Assembly (NCBI RefSeq): GCF_009911795.1
Contig: NZ_CP047898.1
Span: 4,712,001 to 4,776,000 of the forward strand
DNA: 64,000 nucleotides
Direction of reading: 5' to 3'
Source: Pseudarthrobacter psychrotolerans
GTDB lineage: Bacteria > Actinomycetota > Actinomycetes > Actinomycetales > Micrococcaceae
The notes under the pieces were generated by a model. It made no database searches, was not told the DNA's origin, and saw only the letters and a list, made by a program, of their open reading frames with translations. The position numbers and the translations under genes were made by a program. Within the stretch, counting starts at the first letter, position 1, and the number at the start of each line of letters is the position of its first letter. Positions 1 to 8,268 of the stretch are shown in pieces.

Positions 1-95
1 TGGCCGGTGCAATTGGCCCGGGATGCCGTTCAGGGCCGGTGGCTAGGCTGGAAAAACCGGACGCATACTTCCTGTGGCCGTCCCGATTCTATGAG

Positions 96-899
96 GTGGT
101 AACGGTGCTGCTGGCCCTGATGCAGGCAAACGCCCGCGTACTCGACGTGGATGCAAACTGCGCCGCATTGGATGCGGCGGCCCGGACGGCCGCCGCGGCA
201 GGCGCAGCAGTCCTGGTCACGCCCGAACTGTTTGCCGTGGGCTATGCCCCGGTGAGGGTCCGCTCGGAGCTGGAGCCTTCCGTGCTTCCCGCCATCAGGG
301 AAACGCTGTCGGGGATCGCGCGCCGCCACGGGATCGGACTGGCCTACAGCTTGCCGTCAGTCACGGACGGGGGCAGCTGGCACATCACCTCAACGCTCGT
401 GGACGCCACGGGGGGTGAGCTTCTCACCTACGCAAAAGTGCACCTCTTTGGCGATGACGAACGCGCGGCGTTCAGCCCCGCGGAGGCGGGTCCCGCCGTC
501 GTCGACTTCAACGGATTCCGGACATCAATGGTGATCTGCTACGACGTAGAATTTCCGGAAACGGTCAGGGCGGCCGCGCTGGCTGGGGCAGAGCTGCTCC
601 TGGTGCCCACCGCGCTGGCGCACGGCTTCGAATCCGTCCCCCAGGTGCTGCTCCGGGCCCGCGCGCTGGAGAGCCAGCTGACTATCGCCTATGCCAACCA
701 CTCCGGAACCGAGGACGGCTGCGAATTCCTCGGCGGCAGCGTCATAGCCGGACCGGATGGTTCGCTGCTGGCGACGGCGGGACCGGGAGCCGAACTCCTG
801 TATGCGGAGGTGGCTTCGGACGCCGCCCGAAATGCCCGTGACGTGGTGCCGTATCTCCGTGAACGCCGACCTGAGCTCTACCGGTCCTGGGGCATCTGA
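96..899 (+). CDS. davA: Carbon-nitrogen hydrolase, probable 5-aminovaleramidase (DavA-like)
   Basis: A nitrilase-superfamily amidase of about 267 residues. The catalytic triad is visible: Glu in TPELF (about residue 44), Lys in AKVHLFG (about 114) and Cys in VICYDVEFPE (about 148). Family knowledge: DavA cleaves 5-aminopentanamide to 5-aminovalerate, the step after lysine 2-monooxygenase, and is about 264 residues long. The DavB-like gene nearby (4205-5899) makes this the best guess, although other amides cannot be excluded. The GTG at 96 is chosen because it gives the normal family N-terminus; an open frame continues upstream to a GTG at 39, and an ATG at 120 is possible. A TAGGCT box at 44-49 may be the -10 element. 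The 3' end overlaps the convergent pucR-type gene by 22 bases. Confidence 0.75.
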   Translation: MVTVLLALMQANARVLDVDANCAALDAAARTAAAAGAAVLVTPELFAVGYAPVRVRSELEPSVLPAIRETLSGIARRHGIGLAYSLPSVTDGGSWHITSTLVDATGGELLTYAKVHLFGDDERAAFSPAEAGPAVVDFNGFRTSMVICYDVEFPETVRAAALAGAELLLVPTALAHGFESVPQVLLRARALESQLTIAYANHSGTEDGCEFLGGSVIAGPDGSLLATAGPGAELLYAEVASDAARNARDVVPYLRERRPELYRSWGI

Positions 900-2560
900 G
901 GCACCCCGTCCTCCAGGCCGTCCACGTACTGCAGTGCAATCCATAGTTCAGCCCGCACCTGGGCGGAACCAAGGTCCATGGCCAGCAGCTCGGCCAGTGC
1001 ATTGATCTGGCGCCGCACGCTGTTCCGGTGCATCCCCAGGACTTTGGCAGTGGCATCCCAGTTGCCGTTTTCGCCCAGCCAGGACTTCAGGACACCGAGC
1101 TGGGAGCTGCGGCGGTCAGGCTCCTGCGCCAGGACCGGTTCCAGCAGCCGGGCGGCAAGCATGGTGCCGGCGCTGCGGCCCAACAGCCCCGCGACTGACC
1201 ATGTGACGTCGTCCACGCGCACACTTTCTCCGCTTGCCTGGACGCGGGACCGCAGCGACGCCGCGCGCTGGTAGGCGGCAGGAAGGCCGGCCATTTCGGT
1301 GGGATCGCCCACCACCAGACGCCAGCCCAGTTCCTCCACCTCATGCAACAGCGTGTCGTCCACCTTGAACCGGGTGACGGCGGCAAACCCGTAGTCCGTC
1401 AATTCCACCATCTTCGTGTCGAACAGCCTGCGCCACTGCAGCAACTCCCTGACCGGGCCATCCGCCGACGCGGGCGCCGACGCGTCGGCACGTACGCCCA
1501 GAACCGCCCGGAGGGCCCCGGACCGGGTCCCGGAAACGCTTTGTGCCAGGAGGTCCCTGAGGACGTTCAGCTGCCGGGTTGAGCCGGCGGCCAGGCTTTC
1601 CGGGTGGAGCAGGAGGGCTGTTGCCAGCTGGCTGGGGGCGAGCGAGCCGCTGGTGCGCTGGCGCACCAGCAGTTCCAGCAGCCCCACCACCGAGGACACC
1701 ACGCTGTTCTGAGCCGGGGTCAGCGGCTTGTCCGTGCCCAAAATCAGTGCCCCGAGGGTGGCGTCCTTGGTGCTCCGGAGCGGATGGCCGAACATCAGGG
1801 CCGGGCCGTTCGCCGGAAACGACTCCGTCTCCACGCGCGGGCCGATGCCGGCCAGCAGCCGCTTCAGCATGGGCTGAAGGGCGGAAGGCTCGACGGCGGC
1901 CGCAGGGCTGGCCCCGCCGGTCCCGGCCGCTGCCGCTCGGGCACGCACCCGGCCGTCCGCCCCGAAAAGCTGGGCCCATACCGGAACCCGCTGTGCCAGC
2001 GCCGACAGGAGTTCGTGCTCGGGCCTGGCCGACAGCACCGCCCGCATCAGTTGCCGGTTGGTATCCGCCAGTTGACGGAAGACCCGGGCGTTGCCGGATT
2101 CCAGGAGCTGGGAGAACTCCATGCCGATGGCGGCGAAGGGGACGCTGCTGGGGATCTGGACCAGAGTGAGCTGATGCGTCCGGCAGGCCGACAGCACGTG
2201 GTCGGGGACAGCATCGAAGTAGGGCTCCAGGCCGAAACCCAAGGCCGCGACGCCAGCGCCGACCAGCCGCCGGACGTAGCCTTCTGCCCGCTCCTTCGTT
2301 CCGCCGTCGTCCAGGAATGGCAGTCCCGCCGTGAGGACGAACTCCCCGTCCAGCAGGTAGGGCGTGGGATCTTCCAGTTCGCTGGGCTCCACCCAGCGCA
2401 GTGGTGCGCCGGCGTTGCCGGCGTCGTGCAGGACGGTGAGGTCCTTGGGGAGTGCTGCCAGAAACTGGCCAAGGGTTACGGCATCGAGGTGCTCCGCGGT
2501 GTCAGATTGCACGGAGGGACCCCCGACCGGCGTCTTCGGCACTGCCCGCGCGTGGTGCAT
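878..2560 (-). CDS. PucR family transcriptional regulator
   Basis: A 560-residue regulator with the PucR layout. The N-terminal PucR ligand-sensing region (about residues 25-150, with LDGEFVLTAGLPF) is followed by a GGDEF-like middle, and the C-terminal PucR helix-turn-helix lies at about 495-545 (WDATAKVLGMHRNSVRRQI). PucR-type proteins usually control purine, amino-acid or amine catabolic genes in their neighbourhood. This one is divergent from the permease and lysine-monooxygenase genes and convergent with the amidase, so it probably controls the lysine island (inference). The start is uncertain: the ATG at 2560 has only a weak ribosome site, and a GTG at 2512 also precedes the conserved region. 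A TATAGT box (2579-2584, minus strand) fits a promoter. Confidence 0.85.
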   Translation of the reverse strand: MHHARAVPKTPVGGPSVQSDTAEHLDAVTLGQFLAALPKDLTVLHDAGNAGAPLRWVEPSELEDPTPYLLDGEFVLTAGLPFLDDGGTKERAEGYVRRLVGAGVAALGFGLEPYFDAVPDHVLSACRTHQLTLVQIPSSVPFAAIGMEFSQLLESGNARVFRQLADTNRQLMRAVLSARPEHELLSALAQRVPVWAQLFGADGRVRARAAAAGTGGASPAAAVEPSALQPMLKRLLAGIGPRVETESFPANGPALMFGHPLRSTKDATLGALILGTDKPLTPAQNSVVSSVVGLLELLVRQRTSGSLAPSQLATALLLHPESLAAGSTRQLNVLRDLLAQSVSGTRSGALRAVLGVRADASAPASADGPVRELLQWRRLFDTKMVELTDYGFAAVTRFKVDDTLLHEVEELGWRLVVGDPTEMAGLPAAYQRAASLRSRVQASGESVRVDDVTWSVAGLLGRSAGTMLAARLLEPVLAQEPDRRSSQLGVLKSWLGENGNWDATAKVLGMHRNSVRRQINALAELLAMDLGSAQVRAELWIALQYVDGLEDGVPQMPQDR

Positions 2561-2596
2561 TACGTCTCATGATTGAAAACTATAGGTCACTTTGCA

Positions 2597-2609
2597 CATC
2601 TCTGAGATG
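2597..2609. promoter_or_regulatory. 13-bp palindrome in the divergent pucR/permease promoter region
   Basis: CATCTC-T-GAGATG is a perfect inverted repeat in the 110-bp gap between the divergent PucR gene and the permease start at 2671. It lies next to the TATAGT box of the regulator, so it could be the PucR operator. No binding consensus was checked. Confidence 0.35.
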
Positions 2610-2670
2610 CGGCTCACACGCCTACGCTGGGTGGGGGAAACCGACAACTACTCACGAACGGACGTCAACG

Positions 2671-4208
2671 ATGACTGTGCCAACACTCTCCGAACCTGCC
2701 ACGGGCCGGACTGCCGGCCGTCCCGGGCTTGGCGCGCAGCTACTGCGCCGGAAGCCGATCGGACAGATGGTCAGCGAAGCGGAAAACAGCCATGACGGAC
2801 CGAAACTGGTCCGCAGCTTCGGAGTCCTGCAGCTGACCATGATCAGCGTCGGCGCCACCTTGGGGACCGGCATCCTGGTGATCCTCGGCGAATCCGTTCC
2901 GCTGGCCGGGCCCGCCATCTGGATCTCCTTCGCCATCGCCGGGTTGGCCGCGCTCCTTTCCGCAGTGTCCTATGCGGAAATGGCGGGCATGGTCCCGGTC
3001 GCAGGTTCCAGCTATTCCTACACCTACGCCACGATGGGCGAAGGCATGGCCTGGATCTGCGGCTGGTGCCTGGTCCTCGAGTACGCCGTCTCCGTAGCGG
3101 CCGTTGCCGTAGGCGCGGGCCAGTACGTGAACGAGGCCCTGGCCGTGTTCGGGCAGGTCCTGCCCGACGCCGTGTCCCAGCCCCCGGGCGGCGGCGGCCT
3201 GGTCAACATCCCTGCCATGGTCATCGTGGTGCTGGCAACTATCCTGCTGGTCCGCGGAGCCAAGGAAAGCGCCTGGATCAACACGTCCATCGTTGTGGTG
3301 AAGGTGGGTATCCTCCTCTTCTTCTGCGCCGTGGCCTTCACCGCCTTCAACGCGGGCAACTTCGAACCGCTCCTGCCGATGGGTGCCGCCGGAGTCTCCG
3401 CAGCCGCGTCCCGGGTCTTCTTCTCCTACATCGGCTTCGACGCCGCCTCCACCGCCGGCGAAGAAGCCCGCGACCCCAAGCGCGACCTGCCCCGCGCCAT
3501 CATGCTCTCCATGGTCATCGTCACCACCATCTACGTCCTGGTTGCCGTCGCAGCCATCGGCGCCCGCCCCTGGGGCTGGTTCGACGGTACCGAAGCCGCC
3601 CTCGTGAAGATCCTTGAGGAAACCACCGGCCAGCCGTGGATCGCCCTCGTCTTCGCCATCGGCGCAGTCCTGGCCATCGCCAGCATTGTGCTGACTGTCC
3701 TCTACGGCCAGACCCGCATCCTGCTCTCCATGTCCCGCGACGGCCTTATCCCGAAGATCTTCGGCCGCGTCTCCCGCCGGACCGGCACCCCAGCGGCCGG
3801 CACGCTCTTGGTGGGCACCGCCGTCGCCCTCACCGCCGGGCTGGTCCCGCTCGGTGCCCTGGCCGACGCCACCAGCATCGGAACCCTGTTCGCCTTCGCA
3901 CTGGTCAACGTGGCCGTCATCTACCTGCGCCGCACCCGGCCCGAACTGGAGCGCACCTTCCGTGTTCCGCTCTTCCCCTGACCCCGATCCTCGGCGCGCT
4001 GATGTGCGCCTACCTCATGGCCAACCTAGGTGCCGAGACCTGGGTGACCTTCGGAATCTGGATGCTGGTGGGCCTGGCGGCCTACTTCGGCTACGGGCGC
4101 CGGAACTCCAAGGTGGCGGCGCTGAGCCTGGAGGAATACCGTGAGCTGAGCAGGCCGGAATCTTCAACGCTGTCCACCCCCGAACCAACGAAGGCAGAGC
4201 TTTCATGA
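2671..4208 (+). pseudogene. APC-family amino-acid permease, broken by a 1-base frameshift near 3978
   Basis: An APC-superfamily transporter that would be about 512 residues. The first frame (2671-3981) has the typical start SVGATLGTGILVILGES and about ten membrane segments, then stops just after RVPLFP. The rest of the last membrane segments (TPILGALMCAYLMANLGAETWVTFGIWMLVGLAAYFGYG) and the hydrophilic tail continue without a break in the -1 frame to 4208. Restoring one C in TTCCCCTGACC gives FPLTP and joins the two parts. The gene overlaps the lysine-monooxygenase gene by the 4-base ATGA, so the two are co-transcribed, and lysine is the likely cargo (inference). The cause may be a sequencing error or real gene loss. 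Confidence 0.8.
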
Positions 4209-5899
4209 CCGTCGCCACCGAACTCCCGGCTTCCGACCCGTCCAGCACCCAGGCCGGCCCCATCACCATGCTGAACCCCGATTTTCCGTTCAGCTACGAC
4301 CACTACCTCGCCCACCCGGCAGGGCTCGGTTCCGTTCCGCCGGAGCTTTACGGCACCGAGGTGGCCGTTGTGGGGGCGGGCCTTTCGGGCCTCGTCACGG
4401 CGTACGAACTGATGAAGCTGGGCCTGCGCCCTGTCGTCTACGAAGCGGACCAGATCGGCGGCCGCCTGCGGACGGCCGGTTTCCCGTCCGCTCCCGGCGT
4501 GGTGGCCGATCTTGGCGGCATGCGGTTCCCCGTGTCCGGCAGGGCGTTCTACCACTACGTGGACCTGCTGGGGCTGGAAACCCAGGATTTCCCCAACCCG
4601 CTGGCACCCGTTACGTCGAGCACCGTGATCGAACTGGCGGGCCAGAAGTACTACGCCGAGACCGCCCAAGACCTGCCGCCGTTCTTCCGCGAGGTGGCCG
4701 ATGCCTGGAAGGCCGCGGTGAACGACGGCGCGAAGTTCGTCGAAATGCAGGAGGCCATCCGGGCCCGCGACACGGGCCGGATCAAGGAGCTCTGGAACGG
4801 GCTGCTGCCGCTCATGGACGAGCAGACCTTCTACGGGTTCATTGCCGGGAGCGAGTCATTCAAGGAAGCCGGCTTTGCGCACCGTGAGGCCTTTGGCCAG
4901 GTGGGTTTCGGCACCGGCGGCTGGGACACCGACTTTCCCAACTCCATCCTGGAAATCCTTCGTGTGGTCTACACGGACGCCGATGACCAGCACCGGCTCA
5001 TCAGCGGGGGAGCGCAACGGCTGCCCGAGGCACTGTGGCAGCACGCGCCGTCGGGCATGGCCCACTGGCCGGACGGAACGTCCCTGGCGTCCCTCCACTC
5101 CGGCTCGCCCCGCGGGGCCGTGGGCAGCATCAGCCGCGATGCCGACGGCGGCCTCCGGATCCGGGAGCGCTGGAGCCGCGAGGCCAGCTACGCGGCCGTG
5201 GTGACGACGTGCCAGTCCTGGCTGCTGTCCACGCGCATCCACACTGAGGAGGCGCTGTTCCCGGCAGAACTGTGGACCGCGATCGAGCGCTCACACTACA
5301 TGCAGTCGTCCAAGACGTTTGTGATGGTGGACCGTCCGTTCTGGAAGGACGTGGATCCGGACACCGGCCGTGAAGTCCTGTCCATGACCCTGACGGACCG
5401 GCTGAACAGGGCCACCTACCTCCTGGACGACGGCCCGGACAAGCCCGCCGTGATCCTGCTGTCCTACACCTGGAACGATGACGCGCTCAAATGGCTGGCG
5501 CTGGACGCCGACGAACGCGTTGAGCTGATGCTGCACTCGCTGGAGCAGATCTACCCGGGCGTGGACATCGCCAGCCACATCGTGGGCCAGCCCATCACCG
5601 TCTCCTGGGAAGCCGATCCCAACTTCATGGGTGCCTTCAAAGCGAACCTGCCGGGGCACTACCGGTACCAGCAGCGGCTGTTCACGCACTTCAAGCAGGA
5701 CAAGTTGCCCGATACCCAGCGCGGAATCTTCCTCGCAGGTGATGATGTGTCCTTCACCGCGGGCTGGGCCGAGGGCGCCGTGACCACCGGCCTGAATGCC
5801 GTGTGGGGAGTGGTGAACCACCTGGGCGGTTCATCGGCACCGGGCAACCCCGGTCCGGGCGAACTCCTGGACGCTATCGGGCCCATCCCGCTGGATTAA
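4205..5899 (+). CDS. davB: FAD-dependent L-lysine 2-monooxygenase (DavB-like)
   Basis: A 564-residue flavin amine oxidase family protein. The FAD-binding Rossmann motif VAVVGAGLSG sits at about residues 53-62, with the ribose-binding Glu at 80 (VVYEADQIGGRLRT) and the GGMRFP motif. The C-terminal FAD motif GIFLAGDDVSFTAGWAEGAV is also present. Length and long stretches (for example HPAGLGS, FGTGGWD.DFPNS, HYMQSSKTFVMVDRPFWKD) match what I remember of Pseudomonas lysine 2-monooxygenase rather than short monoamine oxidases. That enzyme makes 5-aminovaleramide and CO2 from lysine and O2, feeding the amidase at 96-899. A related tryptophan 2-monooxygenase activity is the main alternative. It overlaps the upstream permease by ATGA. 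Confidence 0.8.
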   Translation: MTVATELPASDPSSTQAGPITMLNPDFPFSYDHYLAHPAGLGSVPPELYGTEVAVVGAGLSGLVTAYELMKLGLRPVVYEADQIGGRLRTAGFPSAPGVVADLGGMRFPVSGRAFYHYVDLLGLETQDFPNPLAPVTSSTVIELAGQKYYAETAQDLPPFFREVADAWKAAVNDGAKFVEMQEAIRARDTGRIKELWNGLLPLMDEQTFYGFIAGSESFKEAGFAHREAFGQVGFGTGGWDTDFPNSILEILRVVYTDADDQHRLISGGAQRLPEALWQHAPSGMAHWPDGTSLASLHSGSPRGAVGSISRDADGGLRIRERWSREASYAAVVTTCQSWLLSTRIHTEEALFPAELWTAIERSHYMQSSKTFVMVDRPFWKDVDPDTGREVLSMTLTDRLNRATYLLDDGPDKPAVILLSYTWNDDALKWLALDADERVELMLHSLEQIYPGVDIASHIVGQPITVSWEADPNFMGAFKANLPGHYRYQQRLFTHFKQDKLPDTQRGIFLAGDDVSFTAGWAEGAVTTGLNAVWGVVNHLGGSSAPGNPGPGELLDAIGPIPLD

Positions 5900-5908
5900 G
5901 GGTGGGGA

Positions 5909-6427
5909 CTAGCCGTGCAGGTCACGGTGCGCGCGGGCCAGTTCGACGTAGCGGGCGGCGTTCTGCTTCACGCCGTCGAACTCCTCATCGGTGAGTTCCC
6001 GCCGTACCTTGGCGGGGACACCCGCCACCAGTGAGCGGGGCGGCACAACGGTCCCTTCCAGGACAACAGCGCCGGCGGCCACGAGGGAGCCGGTGCCGAT
6101 CACCGCACCGTTCAGAACGGTGGCGCCCATGCCGATCAGGCAGTCGTCCTCCACCGTGCAGCCATGGACGACGGCGGCATGCCCCACGCTGACCCCTGCC
6201 CCGACGGTGCAGGGGAAGCCGGGATCGGCGTGCAGCACCACGTTGTCCTGCAGGTTGCTGCCGGCGCCGACGCTGATGGCGGCCGTGTCCGCCCGGACCG
6301 ACACGCCATAGAAGGCGCTCGAATCCTCAGCGAGCGTGGCCTTGCCGATGATCGACGCCGTCGGGGCGACAAAGGCGGATTCGTGGACGGCCGGAGTGTT
6401 GCCGGCGAAAGTATGAAGGGGAGCCAT
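5909..6427 (-). CDS. Gamma-carbonic anhydrase family hexapeptide-repeat protein
   Basis: A 172-residue left-handed beta-helix protein with repeated hexapeptides (VGAGSNLQDNVVLHAD, VGHAAVVHGCTVEDDCLIGMGATVLNGAVIGTGSLVAAGAVV). The three His expected to bind metal are visible in VLHAD, VGHA and VVHGC. Family knowledge: such proteins (CaiE/PaaY/YrdA type) form trimers and some have carbonic anhydrase activity; the cellular role here is unknown. The ATG at 6427 follows a TAGGCT box by six bases with no ribosome site, so the mRNA is probably leaderless. Confidence 0.88.
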   Translation of the reverse strand: MAPLHTFAGNTPAVHESAFVAPTASIIGKATLAEDSSAFYGVSVRADTAAISVGAGSNLQDNVVLHADPGFPCTVGAGVSVGHAAVVHGCTVEDDCLIGMGATVLNGAVIGTGSLVAAGAVVLEGTVVPPRSLVAGVPAKVRRELTDEEFDGVKQNAARYVELARAHRDLHG

Positions 6428-6433
6428 GGGCCA

Positions 6434-6439
6434 AGCCTA
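6434..6439 (-). promoter_or_regulatory. -10 box of the gamma-carbonic anhydrase gene
   Basis: TAGGCT lies six bases upstream of the ATG, placing transcription start at the start codon. Confidence 0.5.
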
Positions 6440-6451
6440 GGACATCCGCCC

Positions 6452-7123
6452 TTAGGCAAGGGTGCGGAGAATCAGGAACTGGTAGTGCTGCGTCCAGTTC
6501 CCGGCGCCCGGACCGGATTCCTCGCCGGCGCCTTCCGGCCAGGTGACAAAGTCCTCGATGGCGCCATGCCGGCCAAAGACCTGCCGCACCGTAGCGTCGC
6601 TGCGCCGGCTGAAGAACCGGCGGGGTTCGACGTCGTCCTCGGGGTTCAGGACCTCATCATCCTCACCGGACCAGAGGCCGACGGCGATGGGCCCGCCAGG
6701 TGCGGTAACGCGCACCAGCTCGCGCAGGACGCTGTCGATATCAGTGGCGGGGATGTGCAGGAGCGTACTCATGGTCCAGACCGCCGGAAAGGTTCCGTCC
6801 GCGAAGGGCAGTTGCCGGGCGCTGGCCACGGAGACGTCCAGACCCTTGGAGCTGGCGTGACGGACGTGCTCCTCGGAGAGGTCCACGCCGATGTAATGGA
6901 TGCCTGCCCGGACAAACTGCAGGCCATCGAGCCCCATGCCGGAGCCGATCTCCAGTACGTTGTGGCGGCCCTCGGACTTAAGCAGCGCAATGAATCGCTC
7001 ACGCTGTTCCACGCGACGGGGTGCCAGCGGATGGTCCCAGCGGGACGCGGCGCGGCGGTTGTAGAACTCGGCAAGACGCTGCTCGCTGCCGTGTTCCTCT
7101 ATCCCAGCTCCAGCTGTGTCCAT
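6452..7123 (-). CDS. Class I SAM-dependent methyltransferase
   Basis: A 223-residue protein with the class I methyltransferase fold. Motif I is HNVLEIGSGMGLDGLQF (about residues 54-70), an acidic residue ends strand 2 (IGVDLSEEHV), and later strands include FPAVWTMSTLLHI and TAPGGPIAVGLWSG. The substrate cannot be told from sequence. It lies between the gamma-carbonic anhydrase gene and purU, all on the minus strand; the 27-base gap to purU leaves room for read-through, but no functional link is evident. Confidence 0.8.
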   Translation of the reverse strand: MDTAGAGIEEHGSEQRLAEFYNRRAASRWDHPLAPRRVEQRERFIALLKSEGRHNVLEIGSGMGLDGLQFVRAGIHYIGVDLSEEHVRHASSKGLDVSVASARQLPFADGTFPAVWTMSTLLHIPATDIDSVLRELVRVTAPGGPIAVGLWSGEDDEVLNPEDDVEPRRFFSRRSDATVRQVFGRHGAIEDFVTWPEGAGEESGPGAGNWTQHYQFLILRTLA

Positions 7124-7150
7124 GGCCCACGTCCCTAAATGAAAAACCGC

Positions 7151-8011
7151 TTAGTTGAAGACCACTGTCCGGTTGCCGTCCAGCAGCACACGGTGTTCGG
7201 CATGCCATTGGACGGCCTGCGTCAACGTGCGGCCTTCCACGTCCCGGCCCATCTGCACAAACTGCTCCGGAGTGCGGGCATGGTCCACGCGGATGACTTC
7301 CTGCTCGATGATGGGGCCCTCGTCCAGGGCGGCGGTGACGTAGTGGGCGGTGGCGCCGATCAGCTTGACGCCGCGGGCGTGGGCCTGGTGGTAGGGCTTG
7401 GCGCCCTTGAAGGACGGCAGGAACGAGTGGTGGATGTTGATGGCCTTGCCGGTAAGGTCCGCACACAGGTCATCCGAAATGATCTGCATGTAGCGGGCCA
7501 GGACGGTCAGTTCGATATCGTGCTCCGCCATGAGTGCACGCAGCTTGTCCTCCGCCTGGGCCTTGGTGTCAGGGGTGACGGGGATGTGGTGGAACGGGAT
7601 GCCGTAGAACTCGGCCAGTCCGGCAAGGTCACGGTGGTTGGAGACGATGGCGGGGATCTCGATGGGCAGGGTGCCTGAGCGCTGCTGGAACAGGATGTCG
7701 TTGAGGCAGTGCGCGGATGTGCTGGCCATCAGCAGGGTGCGCACTTTCTGGCCCACGGGGTTGAGGCTCCACTGCATGCCGAAGGATTGGACCACCGGCT
7801 CAAGGGAGGCCTGGAGCTCTGCCCGGGAGGCCGTCGTCGTCGCTTCCACGCGCATAAAGAAGTTGCCGGTCGCGGGGCTGCCGTACTGCTGCGAGTCCAA
7901 AATATTACAGCCCGCCACCAGCAGCGCTCCGGCCACGGCGTGGACAATTCCGGGGCGGTCCGGGCAGGACAGTGTCAATACGTAAGCTCGGTTCAGCTGC
8001 TCTTCAGTCAC
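7151..8011 (-). CDS. purU: Formyltetrahydrofolate deformylase
   Basis: A 286-residue protein with an N-terminal ACT domain (YVLTLSCPDRPGIVHAVAGALL, residues about 9-85) and a C-terminal formyltransferase-like domain (SNHRDLAGLAEFYGIPFHHIPV; NIHHSFLPSFKGAKPYHQAHARGVKLIGATAHYV; DEGPIIEQEVIRVDH). PurU hydrolyses 10-formyl-THF to formate and THF, balancing the one-carbon pool. The adjacent divergent riboswitch-glyA-folD unit belongs to the same metabolism. The GTG at 8011 is chosen because it gives the usual family length; a longer frame to 8089 runs into the promoter. Confidence 0.93.
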   Translation of the reverse strand: MTEEQLNRAYVLTLSCPDRPGIVHAVAGALLVAGCNILDSQQYGSPATGNFFMRVEATTTASRAELQASLEPVVQSFGMQWSLNPVGQKVRTLLMASTSAHCLNDILFQQRSGTLPIEIPAIVSNHRDLAGLAEFYGIPFHHIPVTPDTKAQAEDKLRALMAEHDIELTVLARYMQIISDDLCADLTGKAINIHHSFLPSFKGAKPYHQAHARGVKLIGATAHYVTAALDEGPIIEQEVIRVDHARTPEQFVQMGRDVEGRTLTQAVQWHAEHRVLLDGNRTVVFN

Positions 8012-8018
8012 GACTACA

Positions 8019-8024
8019 AGCCTA
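8019..8024 (-). promoter_or_regulatory. -10 box of purU
   Basis: TAGGCT lies seven bases before the GTG start at 8011; there is no ribosome site between them, so the message is probably leaderless. Confidence 0.5.
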
Positions 8025-8048
8025 CCCGCGCGGCCCGCCCGCGTTTGG

Positions 8049-8054
8049 TAGTCT
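8049..8054 (+). promoter_or_regulatory. Putative -10 box of the glyA-folD transcript
   Basis: TAGTCT lies immediately upstream of the riboswitch 5' stem, the expected position for the promoter of the leader RNA. Confidence 0.4.
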
Positions 8055-8137
8055 GGTGGGGTCGCAACTGGCGTTGGGTGGCTAACCACCAGGGAGCGGC
8101 ACTTACGAAGACCACGGATCGTACGCCTGGGCCGAGG
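8055..8137 (+). promoter_or_regulatory. ZTP (pfl) riboswitch ahead of glyA
   Basis: The conserved elements of the pfl/ZTP aptamer are present in order: GGGTCGCAACTGGCG (8058-8073), a GGGTGG...CCACC hairpin followed by AGGGAGCGG (8075-8099), a linker, and the pseudoknot-forming arm GCCTGGGC (8125-8132). Family knowledge: the class senses ZMP/ZTP, which accumulates when 10-formyl-THF is short, and turns on one-carbon and purine genes. Here it sits 131 bases before glyA, followed by folD, both in that pathway. The expression platform between 8138 and 8260 was not resolved; a CGCCC/GGGCG hairpin near 8186-8205 is a candidate. Confidence 0.85.
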
Positions 8138-8268
8138 GTCATGTCTTACCGGAGCTGCACCCTTTCAGGATGCGGCTCACTTTCACGCCCTGTCATCAAC
8201 GGGCGGTGATGTGCGCCAGCCGGTAGCCTGACCTTAGCAGTGCCCGTATCCCTAGCCAGGAGTTTTTC

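Noticed and set aside
3970..3985. Programmed -1 frameshifting in the permease
   Set aside because: TTCCCCTGA is not a usual slippery heptamer, no downstream structure is evident, and the same CCCCTG context occurs at two unrelated frameshifts in the window.
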